A stretch of 39,573 nt of DNA from REEB95 sp035275845 (GTDB lineage Bacteria; Pseudomonadota; Alphaproteobacteria; ATCC43930; CGMCC-115725). The DNA is taken from contig DATEMD010000080.1 of NCBI GenBank assembly GCA_035275845.1, positions 1 through 39,573 on the forward strand, given 5' to 3'. Both the position numbers and the translations under genes were made by a program. Positions 31,885-38,976 of this stretch are shown piece after piece; position 1 is the first letter of the stretch, and each line of letters begins with the position of its first letter. The notes beneath the pieces are model-generated. The model worked only from the letters and a program-made list of their open reading frames with translations. It was not told the origin of the DNA and did no database searches.

Positions 31885-32808
31885 ATGACCACGCCACGCC
31901 AAGGGCACAAAACTCGTACCGTCATCCTGCTGGCCTGTGTTCTGGCCGCGATGCTGACGCTGGTCGGATTTTCGGTGCCGCTCTATCGCCTGTTCTGCGC
32001 CGCCACCGGCTACAACGGCACGACGCAACGGGTTACCGCCGACACGGGCAAAGTATCGCCGCGCGTCGTCACGGTGCAATTCAGCACGTCCGTCGCTCCG
32101 AATCTGCCGTGGCGATTCGAGCCGGTGCAGCGCGCCGTCCAGGTTCATCTCGGCGAGGAGAAGCTCGTGTATTTCTCCGCCACCAATTTGGGCGACGAGC
32201 CGATCATCGGTCACGCGACCTTCAACGTGACGCCGGACAAGATCGGACTCTATTTCGATAAGATTCAGTGCTTCTGCTTCAGCGACGAACGGCTGGCGCC
32301 GGGCAAGACCGCCATCATGCCGGTCGATTTCTTCGTCGACCCGGCGCTCGATAAAGACCCCAATGCCAAGGACGTAACCACCATCACGTTGTCCTATACG
32401 TTCTTCCGCGCCGACAAGCCGGACGACGTGCAGAACCTGTCACGCTTCGATCCCAACGCGTCGCCCGATCCGGTGCGCGGCGCGCGGCTCTTCGCCGAGC
32501 GTTGTTCCGGTTGCCACGCGCTCAATCACGTCAAGATCGGTCCACCGCTCGGCACGGTGTTCGACCGCATCGCCGGCAGCGTCGCCGGTTACCCGTACTC
32601 GCCGGCGCTCAAACAAGCGAATCTCACCTGGACCGTCGCTAATCTCGACCACTGGCTTGCCGATCCGCAGGCGCTGATTCCCGGCAACAAGATGCCGATC
32701 AAGGTGCTGGAACCCAACACGCGCCGGGACATCGTGGCCTATCTCGAGCATCTGCGGGCGGACCAAGCCGCGTCGACCGTAAGCGGTTCCACGCCGGTTA
32801 ACCGCTGA
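31885..32808 (+). CDS. Cox11/CtaG copper chaperone fused to a class I cytochrome c domain
   Basis: The first 190 residues are a complete CtaG/Cox11, the protein that delivers copper to the CuB site of cytochrome c oxidase. It has one N-terminal membrane helix (about 13-32), the conserved VPLYRLFC with C38, and the copper-binding CFCF motif (C129, C131) in FDKIQCFCFSDERL. After a short linker (NLSRFDPNASPDPVRG) a class I cytochrome c domain follows, with haem motif CSGCH (207-211), GPPLG (219-223) and the probable methionine ligand M270 in GNKMPI. Both parts lie in one uninterrupted frame and both would be periplasmic, so the topology agrees. Usual Cox11 is about 190-200 residues and has no haem. 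No other oxidase genes are nearby, although ctaG normally sits in the cox operon. The fusion suggests the haem domain helps reduce the copper cysteines or docks on the oxidase; that is inference. Confidence 0.9.
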   Translation: MTTPRQGHKTRTVILLACVLAAMLTLVGFSVPLYRLFCAATGYNGTTQRVTADTGKVSPRVVTVQFSTSVAPNLPWRFEPVQRAVQVHLGEEKLVYFSATNLGDEPIIGHATFNVTPDKIGLYFDKIQCFCFSDERLAPGKTAIMPVDFFVDPALDKDPNAKDVTTITLSYTFFRADKPDDVQNLSRFDPNASPDPVRGARLFAERCSGCHALNHVKIGPPLGTVFDRIAGSVAGYPYSPALKQANLTWTVANLDHWLADPQALIPGNKMPIKVLEPNTRRDIVAYLEHLRADQAASTVSGSTPVNR

Positions 32809-32908
32809 TTCACCGCAGACGGCGGCCTCTCCGGGGCGCGGCGATTTGGCTCATGTCCGATGGAATGTTTGGGTAATATGACCGCCGACTTGGGGAAAAG
32901 GGGTCGTG

Positions 32909-34651
32909 ATGGATTCATCGGTCGCGGACGCCGATCGTACGGCGCGCGTGTGGCAGGGCCAGGCGGGCGGGCCGGAGCGGTTCCGCCTGGGCAGCGAGCA
33001 GCACAAGACGCTGTTCTGCCGGATGCTGCTCGACACCTTCAATCCCTACAAGCCGGCGGTCATCGACTGGCCGAAGCTCGATCCCGATGCGCGCGATCGT
33101 CTCGTGTCGTTGCCGATCTGGGACATCGCCGTGCAGACCGAAGGCAAGGCGAAGCTTCGCGTCGCGACCTACGGCGAAACGGTGAGCGACAAGCTCCTCA
33201 AGGAAGCGATTGCGCTCAACGGCTTCGAAGAGGGACGGCACAAGGACGTGCTCGCCAACATGGTGCGCGCCTACGGCATCGCGCTCGCCGAGGAACCGGC
33301 ATACGTCAAACCACGCGATCCGGAATGGGCCTTCATGGTCACCGGCTACAGCGAATGCATCGACAGCTTCTTCGCCTTCGGCTTGTTCGAACTGGCGAAG
33401 CGCTCGGGCTATTTCCCGCCGGCGCTGGTCGAGACGTTCGAGCCGGTGATGCAGGAAGAGGGACGGCACATCCTGTTCTTCGTCAACTGGGTCGCCTGGC
33501 ACAAACGCAACATGAAGTGGTGGCGACGGCCGTGGTTCGCGCTCAAGGTGCTTGCCGTGTGGGCGTTCCTGATCTGGGAGCGCATCGGCATCGCCCGCGG
33601 GCTCGGCGGCGCGCCGAACGCCGACAATAACTTCACCGTCACCGGCAGCAAATCGGTCGGCGTCGACATCTCGACCGGCGAACTCATGGGTCTCTGTCTC
33701 ACCGAGAACGATCGCCGGCTCGCCGGTTACGATAAGAGGTTGCGGCGGCCGCAGGTCGTGCCGCGGCTGGTGCGTTTCGCGCGCCGGTTCATGGGCAAGC
33801 CGAAGCCGGTCGAACTGGGCAGCACGGCGCATCGCGATCTCTTTTGTCAGCATTTCAAGGCGACGTACCAGCACTATGAGCCCGATAAGCTGCCGTGGCC
33901 TGAACTCGACGATGCCGCGCTCGGCCGCCTGCGGGCCGTGCCGTTCTGGCAGGAAGTGCTGCACACCGAGTTGCGCGCCGGGCTGATCGTCAAGCAGTTC
34001 ACCGAAACCGTCGACGATCCGGTACTCAAGGAAGCGATCGCATTGCAGGGTTTCGAGGAAGCACGTCACGCCGATCTCATCCGCGTGATGATCAAGCGTT
34101 ACGGCATCGACGTGCAGGAGCACGCGCTCGATCCGCTGCCGGCCGACATCACGACCGCGTTTAAGGATTTCGGCTTCGGCGAGTGCGTCGACTCCTTCCT
34201 CGGCTTCGGCGTGTTCAAGATCGCGCGTCAGTCGGGCTTCCTGCCGGAATCGATGTTCGCGATCTTCGACACGTTGATGTACGAGGAGACGCGCCACATC
34301 GTCTTCTTCGTCAATTGGATGGCCTATAACGAGGCGCGGCGCGGACGCGCGGCTGGCTGGCGGCGCGGCTTGACGTCGTTGCGCTTCTATACCCGCGCAC
34401 TGAAGCGGTTGGTCGGCACCGCGCGGCGTGGCGCGCAGGTCAACGACGGCAAGGAGTTCTCCGCCACCCAGGCCAGCGTCTTCCTCGACGGCTTCACCTT
34501 CCGGCGTTTTCTCGAAGACTGCTACGCCGAAAACGCGCGCCGCATGCAGGAATTCGATCAAGGTTTGTTGCAGCCGAGTTTCCTGCCCAAGCTCGCCGAC
34601 GTTGCGCTCTCCAGCCTGCGGCTGTGGAACTTCCGCCGCAATCCCACCTGA
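32909..34651 (+). CDS. tandem-duplicated ferritin-like di-iron protein of unknown function
   Basis: This 580-residue protein consists of two homologous halves. Each half carries a full set of candidate di-iron ligands: E78, the pair E107/E108 with H111 (GFEEGRH), E149 (GYSECID), and E183/E184 with H187 (EEGRHILFFVNW). The second half repeats them at exactly +276 residues: E354, E383/E384 with H387 (GFEEARH), E425 (GFGECVD), and E459/E460 with H463 (EETRHIVFFVNW). This is a ferritin-like four-helix pattern as found in di-iron oxygenases and rubrerythrin relatives. A hydrophobic segment (about 208-227, FALKVLAVWAFLIW) occurs only after the first half. ATG 32909 follows GGGGAAAAGGGG; a GTG lies directly before it. 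The substrate is unknown. Its stop overlaps the start of the flippase-like gene by one base. Confidence 0.85.
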   Translation: MDSSVADADRTARVWQGQAGGPERFRLGSEQHKTLFCRMLLDTFNPYKPAVIDWPKLDPDARDRLVSLPIWDIAVQTEGKAKLRVATYGETVSDKLLKEAIALNGFEEGRHKDVLANMVRAYGIALAEEPAYVKPRDPEWAFMVTGYSECIDSFFAFGLFELAKRSGYFPPALVETFEPVMQEEGRHILFFVNWVAWHKRNMKWWRRPWFALKVLAVWAFLIWERIGIARGLGGAPNADNNFTVTGSKSVGVDISTGELMGLCLTENDRRLAGYDKRLRRPQVVPRLVRFARRFMGKPKPVELGSTAHRDLFCQHFKATYQHYEPDKLPWPELDDAALGRLRAVPFWQEVLHTELRAGLIVKQFTETVDDPVLKEAIALQGFEEARHADLIRVMIKRYGIDVQEHALDPLPADITTAFKDFGFGECVDSFLGFGVFKIARQSGFLPESMFAIFDTLMYEETRHIVFFVNWMAYNEARRGRAAGWRRGLTSLRFYTRALKRLVGTARRGAQVNDGKEFSATQASVFLDGFTFRRFLEDCYAENARRMQEFDQGLLQPSFLPKLADVALSSLRLWNFRRNPT

Positions 34652-35649
34652 TGCGGATCGTCAGTATCGTTTCGGCAATCGTCGGGTTGCTGGTCGGCAC
34701 CGCAATCGTCGGCTATTACGGCTTCGCGGACGTATGGAACGCACTCGCCGCGATTCACTGGGGCGGCTTCGCGATCGTTTGCGCCTATCATCTGGCGTTG
34801 TTCGGTTTGCTCGGGCTGGCGTGGTACGCGGTGCTGCCGCCGCCGCGACCCGTCGGTGTCGGCACCATGATCTGGGGCCGTATCGTGCGTGACTCCGGTT
34901 CGGAGGTGCTACCGCTGTCGCAGCTTGGTGGCTTCGGCATGGGGGCGCGCGCCGCAACCGTCGCCGGCTTGGGCGGGATGCTGTCGTTCGCCTCGACGGT
35001 GGTCGACGTCACGCTCGAGACGCTAGCGCAGCTGGTCTATGCCGCGGTCGGTCTCGGATTGCTGGTTTGGCTTCATCCGGGGGCGGAGATCGCCAAGCCG
35101 ATCGGCGTTGGATTGATCGTCGGCGTGTTCGCGATCTTCGCTTTCGTCTTCGTGCAGCGGCGGGGCATGGGCGTCGTCGAACGCCTCGCCGAGCGGCTGG
35201 CGCCGCGCTGGATCCCCAACGCGGTCGGCCACACGCGCTCGTTCCACGAGCACATTCACGCCATGTACGCGCGCATGGCCGGTCCGCAGCTCGGCTTTGT
35301 TCTGCATTTGGCGGGCTGGTTCGCCAATGGCGTCGAGGCCTGGATCGCGCTCCATCTCATGGGCGTACCGCTCGACATGGCCGCGGTGCTGGCGATCGAA
35401 AGCTTGCTTTATGCGTTGCGCAGCTTTGCGTTTTTCGTGCCGAATGCGGTCGGCGTGCAGGAAGGCGCGTACGTCATCCTCGGCGGCCTGTTCGGCTTGC
35501 CACCGGAAACCGCACTGGCGCTGTCGCTGCTGAAGCGCGGCCGCGACCTGGTGGTCGGTGTGCCGGCGCTGCTCATCTGGCAAGGCACCGAAGGACGGCG
35601 GGCGCTCCGCGTCGACCGCGAGATACGTTCGGGCAACGAGGCGCGCTGA
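34651..35649 (+). CDS. HpnL-like / lysylphosphatidylglycerol synthase transmembrane-region family membrane protein
   Basis: The 332-residue protein has about eight membrane helices and resembles the flippase-like UPF0104 group. This group includes the membrane part of MprF and the hopanoid-associated protein HpnL. Typical blocks are SEVLPLSQLGGFGMGARAAT (91-110 region), FASTVVDVTLETLAQLVYAA, and near the C-terminus LLYALRSFAFFVPNAVGVQE with GLPPETALALSLLKRGRDLV. The role would be movement of a lipid between membrane leaflets or support of lipid modification; the substrate is not known. ATG 34651 lies in the stop of the di-iron gene (TGATG), so the two are translationally coupled. It is convergent with the FUSC gene, with 15 bases between them. 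No hopanoid synthesis genes are in the window. Confidence 0.75.
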   Translation: MRIVSIVSAIVGLLVGTAIVGYYGFADVWNALAAIHWGGFAIVCAYHLALFGLLGLAWYAVLPPPRPVGVGTMIWGRIVRDSGSEVLPLSQLGGFGMGARAATVAGLGGMLSFASTVVDVTLETLAQLVYAAVGLGLLVWLHPGAEIAKPIGVGLIVGVFAIFAFVFVQRRGMGVVERLAERLAPRWIPNAVGHTRSFHEHIHAMYARMAGPQLGFVLHLAGWFANGVEAWIALHLMGVPLDMAAVLAIESLLYALRSFAFFVPNAVGVQEGAYVILGGLFGLPPETALALSLLKRGRDLVVGVPALLIWQGTEGRRALRVDREIRSGNEAR

Positions 35650-35664
35650 ACGCGCCCGGCGCGT

Positions 35665-37776
35665 CTATTCCGGCTGCACGACGCGGGCGGCCAGCGCGGC
35701 GGTGTGTTGTGCGGCGCGTTCGATGTGACGCAATCGGCGGCCGAGAAACGCCAGGGCGTGACTTGCCGGCATCTCGGTCCAGCCGCGTCGACGCAGACGT
35801 GCCGGCGCCGGCACCGTTTCCGGCTTGAGCGTCAGCAGGTCGAGCGTGCGGACACGCGTCGCTTCGAGCGCGGCGCGCGCATCGTCCGGCTTGATCTCGC
35901 GGCCGCGGGCCCGCAGCAAGCCCCGCACCGACGCCAAGTCGGACGCGAGCATGTAATTCGCACCGAGTAGCGCGTTGAGGCTGGCGAGTTGGCGCTGCCG
36001 CACGCCAGGCTCGCTCGACAGCCGCCGTGTGGTGGTGGCAACGACGGTAAAATTGTCGAGCGCACGTTTGCGCGCCAGCCGATAACGTTGATCGACCGGC
36101 ATCGGCGCCAGCGCCTCGGCGGCGAAAATGCGGTCGGCATCAATCAGCCGGCCGACGAGGCGCGGCACGTCGCGCCATTCCCAACTCGGCAGGAGATAGC
36201 TGAACGCCACCGACAGGCCGGCGCCAATCAACGTGTCGACAATGCGGTCAGTAAGCAGAAACACGCTCGGATCGAGCAGGTGGATCAGCAGCAGCGCCAT
36301 CACCGACGCAGCGAACGACGCGACACGGTAATCGACCGTGGCATAGGCGTGCGCGATACCAGCGGCGGCGATGATCAGCACCAGCGACGCCATTGGCGGC
36401 AGAAGCGGGACGAGCACCGCGGCTGCGGCGCAGCCGATCAGCGTTCCGACGATCCGGTCGTTGCGGCGCTGACGCGTGACGGCGAAATTCGCGCGCATGA
36501 TGAGCGCGATGGTCAGCAGGATCCAGCCGCCGTGGACATAGCGCGGCATCGCCACGGTCAGCGCGTAACCGACCAGCATCGCCAGCGTCAGTCGGATCGC
36601 ATACCGCATCACCGGCGATGTCGGCGTGAGATGGCCACGCAATGTCGTCAGCCGCGTGTCAGCCGTTTGCACGAACGCGGTAAGGTTTGCGTCGGGCAGG
36701 GCGGTCGCCCGATCCGCGCTACCGGCAACGATGTGCACGAGCAATTGGATATGGCGCGCCGCGACGGCGATGGCATCGCGGGTCGTACGCAAGCTCGCAC
36801 GCATCTCGGTCGGTGGGTTGGCGGCGAAGGCTGCATCGAGCGCCTTGAGCGCCGCAGCATGCCGGTTGCTGGGCACGGCGGCGGTCGGCACGACGAGCGC
36901 AAGCGCCAACCCCTCCATGTCGTGCGCCAGATCGCGCGTCAACGCCGCGAAATGCGCGAGCACGTCACCGCTCGCGGTTTGCCGCAGCGTTTCCCAATCA
37001 GCGTCGCTCGCCAAGACCGCCTCGTAGATGTCGAGCAGCGCCAGCATGCCGCCGATCCAGCGGCGCCGGCGCGGGTTCGGCCGTCCGGCGAAGATTGCGT
37101 TGCGTGCGGCTTGCAGTCGTTCCATCAAGACGCCGTGCGCTTCGATGACGTCGCGCAGCGCTGCCGGCATCGGCATTGCCAGATCATAGAGTTGCGCGCG
37201 GACGTAGAGATAACGGGCAAACGCAAGCAAGGCTTCGTTCAGCACCATGCGCCGGTTGCGATCGTCGAACAGCCGCGCACCGACCAACGCGAGCACCGCA
37301 TAACCGGTCGCGCCGGCGACGAATAGCGCACTGTGCCGCAGAACCTCTGCCGGGCTACCGAGCGGCACGGCCATGCCGAGCACCAGCGACAGGACGCCAG
37401 CGATGCCAAAGACCAGGGCCGTGCGGCCATAAGCGGTTGCCAGCGCGAAGCCCGCGCTCATGATCGCGATCACGGCCGCCAGCTGCCATACCGAACCGCC
37501 GGCGAAGCCAGCGAGGAGCGAGATCGCACCGGTCGCCACGATGGTAGCAAGAAACACCGGCAACTTGCCGGGCAACGGCCCCGGTTGATCGACCACGCTG
37601 ACGCACAGCGCGCCGGTGCCAACCAGCACTGCCGTCTCGATGCCGAACATTGCGCCGGTCGCGATGCCAACGATCGCGAGACAGACGGCAACGGCCACGC
37701 CATTTTCGATGTGATGCCGGAAGAACAGCCGCGCGGCGCGGCGGGGCAGGCCGAGAGAATTCGTCGAAGCGAACAT
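35665..37776 (-). CDS. FUSC family membrane protein (fusaric acid resistance / YccS-like)
   Basis: The 703-residue protein has the FUSC layout: two blocks of about five to six hydrophobic helices, each followed by a soluble helical region. The first membrane block covers roughly residues 25-165 and starts with FFRHHIENGVAVAVCLAIVG. The second starts near residue 395 (MRYAIRLTLAMLVGYALTVA) and contains YVHGGWILLTIALIMRANFA and RRNDRIVGTLIGCAAAAVLV, the best-conserved FUSC signatures. Such proteins are inner-membrane exporters of aromatic acids or related compounds, normally working with a periplasmic adaptor, which is absent here. ATG 37776 is preferred, but an in-frame TTG at 37812 could also start. 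The upstream region holds a perfect 14-bp palindrome, a possible operator. Confidence 0.85.
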   Translation of the reverse strand: MFASTNSLGLPRRAARLFFRHHIENGVAVAVCLAIVGIATGAMFGIETAVLVGTGALCVSVVDQPGPLPGKLPVFLATIVATGAISLLAGFAGGSVWQLAAVIAIMSAGFALATAYGRTALVFGIAGVLSLVLGMAVPLGSPAEVLRHSALFVAGATGYAVLALVGARLFDDRNRRMVLNEALLAFARYLYVRAQLYDLAMPMPAALRDVIEAHGVLMERLQAARNAIFAGRPNPRRRRWIGGMLALLDIYEAVLASDADWETLRQTASGDVLAHFAALTRDLAHDMEGLALALVVPTAAVPSNRHAAALKALDAAFAANPPTEMRASLRTTRDAIAVAARHIQLLVHIVAGSADRATALPDANLTAFVQTADTRLTTLRGHLTPTSPVMRYAIRLTLAMLVGYALTVAMPRYVHGGWILLTIALIMRANFAVTRQRRNDRIVGTLIGCAAAAVLVPLLPPMASLVLIIAAAGIAHAYATVDYRVASFAASVMALLLIHLLDPSVFLLTDRIVDTLIGAGLSVAFSYLLPSWEWRDVPRLVGRLIDADRIFAAEALAPMPVDQRYRLARKRALDNFTVVATTTRRLSSEPGVRQRQLASLNALLGANYMLASDLASVRGLLRARGREIKPDDARAALEATRVRTLDLLTLKPETVPAPARLRRRGWTEMPASHALAFLGRRLRHIERAAQHTAALAARVVQPE

Positions 37777-37849
37777 GGCCGGCAGAGTGTTCGAGAATGC
37801 GTTCGCTGCCAACTGCTGCGGTTCGCCTGCCGCATATGACGTCGATCAG

Positions 37850-37863
37850 GGTATTATAATACC
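37850..37863. repeat. perfect 14-bp AT-rich palindrome between FUSC gene and rplM
   Basis: GGTATTATAATACC is identical on both strands and contains a TATAAT hexamer in each direction. It lies 12 bases upstream of the rplM -35 box and about 74 bases before the FUSC ATG. Neither TATAAT has a matching -35 box at 17 bases, so an operator for a dimeric regulator is at least as likely as a promoter core. Confidence 0.6.
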
Positions 37864-37875
37864 AGCTCTTAAAGC

Positions 37876-37904
37876 TTGACCCCGCACGGTCTGTTCCCTA
37901 GGGT
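37876..37904 (+). promoter_or_regulatory. promoter of rplM-rpsI
   Basis: TTGACC (37876-37881) and TAGGGT (37899-37904) are 17 bases apart, in the sequence context CTTGACCCC typical of alphaproteobacterial ribosomal promoters. The transcription start would be near 37911, about 19 bases before the rplM ATG. Confidence 0.6.
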
Positions 37905-37929
37905 GCGCGCCTTCGCGAGGACAGAACCC

Positions 37930-38397
37930 ATGCAAGCCGGCCAGACCGCATCGCTCAAGCCCAAGGAACTCGACAAGAAGTGGCTGCTCATCGACGCCGA
38001 CGGGCTGGTGCTCGGCCGCCTCGCGTCGCTGATTGCGCTACGGCTCAAGGGCAAGCACAAAACGAGCTACACGCCGCACATGGATTGCGGCGATAACGTC
38101 ATCGTCATCAACGCCGAGAAAGTCGCGTTGACCGGCAACAAGGGCAAGCAGAGCCTCAACCGGCATTACACCGGCTATCCCGGTGGCTTGAAGGAGCTCA
38201 CCAAGGGCTCGATCCTCGCCGGCGCGCATCCCGAACGCGTCATCGTCAAGGCGGTGGAGCGAATGATGCCGCGCGGCCCGCTCGGCCGGAAGATGATGGG
38301 CCATCTGTTCGCCTACAAAGGCGCAAGCCACCCGCACGAGGCACAGCAGCCGAAGACGGTCGACATCGCCGCGATGAACCGGAAGAACAAGAGGTAA
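37930..38397 (+). CDS. rplM: 50S ribosomal protein L13
   Basis: L13 is an early-assembly protein of the large ribosomal subunit. The 155-residue protein has the family blocks KKWLLIDADGLVLGRLASLI, KTSYTPHMDCGDNVIVINAE, VALTGNKGKQSLNRHYTGYP and AVERMMPRGPLGRKMMGHLF. ATG 37930 gives the N-terminus MQAGQTASLKPKEL; an upstream ATG at 37876 coincides with the -35 box of the promoter and is not used. Two bases separate it from rpsI, the universal rplM-rpsI pair. Confidence 0.98.
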   Translation: MQAGQTASLKPKELDKKWLLIDADGLVLGRLASLIALRLKGKHKTSYTPHMDCGDNVIVINAEKVALTGNKGKQSLNRHYTGYPGGLKELTKGSILAGAHPERVIVKAVERMMPRGPLGRKMMGHLFAYKGASHPHEAQQPKTVDIAAMNRKNKR

Positions 38398-38399
38398 GC

Positions 38400-38888
38400 A
38401 TGGCCGACTTGCAGCAATCCTTGCGCGAGGCGCAGGGCGCCCAGCTCCTCAAGACCGCGACGCCAGCGCCGTCCGAAGAGGCCAAGCCGCGTCTTGACGC
38501 GCAAGGCCGCGCTTACGCCACCGGCAAGCGCAAAAACGCCGTTGCGCGCGTCTGGCTCAAGCCGGGCAAGGGCACGATCAACGTCAACGGCAAAGACAGC
38601 CAGACCTATTTCGCGCGGCCGGTGCTGCGCATGCTGTTGAACCAGCCGTTCGCCGTCTGCCAGCGCACCGGTCAATACGACATCGTTTGCACCGTCACCG
38701 GCGGCGGCCTCTCGGGCCAAGCCGGCGCGGTGCGTCACGGCATCAGCAAAGCGCTTACTTATTTCGAGCCGGGGCTGCGCGGCGTGTTGAAGGCCGGCGG
38801 CTTCCTGACCCGCGACAGCCGCGTCGTCGAGCGCAAAAAGTACGGCCGCGCCAAGGCCCGACGCCGCTTCCAGTATTCCAAACGCTGA
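38400..38888 (+). CDS. rpsI: 30S ribosomal protein S9
   Basis: S9 sits in the head of the small subunit, and its C-terminal tail reaches the P-site tRNA. The 162-residue protein has an N-terminal extension of about 35 residues, as is usual in alphaproteobacteria, then YATGKRKNAVARVWLKPGKG, GGGLSGQAGAVRHGISKAL and the C-terminal KYGRAKARRRFQYSKR. It follows rplM after two bases and is closed by a strong terminator. Confidence 0.98.
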   Translation: MADLQQSLREAQGAQLLKTATPAPSEEAKPRLDAQGRAYATGKRKNAVARVWLKPGKGTINVNGKDSQTYFARPVLRMLLNQPFAVCQRTGQYDIVCTVTGGGLSGQAGAVRHGISKALTYFEPGLRGVLKAGGFLTRDSRVVERKKYGRAKARRRFQYSKR

Positions 38889-38912
38889 GTTCCGCACGCG
38901 TTTCACGCATGT

Positions 38913-38946
38913 AGGGCATCGGCGCAAGCCGGTGCCCTTTTCTTTT
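38913..38946 (+). terminator. Rho-independent terminator of rplM-rpsI
   Basis: An 11-bp stem (AGGGCATCGGC at 38913-38923 pairing with GCCGGTGCCCT at 38928-38938, with one T-G pair) has a GCAA loop and is followed by TTTTCTTTT. It lies 24 bases after the rpsI stop and separates the ribosomal operon from argC. Confidence 0.9.
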
Positions 38947-38976
38947 GTGCGCGATTATGGTGTGAAAGGACTGCCC

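Noticed and set aside
32915..34561. Very long open frame antisense to the di-iron protein gene
   Set aside because: It is a GC-rich shadow of the real gene: it has no family signature and its composition is the complement of the plus-strand codons, whereas the plus strand shows a clear duplicated protein family.
35989..37326. Long plus-strand frame opposite the FUSC gene
   Set aside because: It lacks protein-like features and mirrors the FUSC codons; the minus strand has conserved membrane segments.
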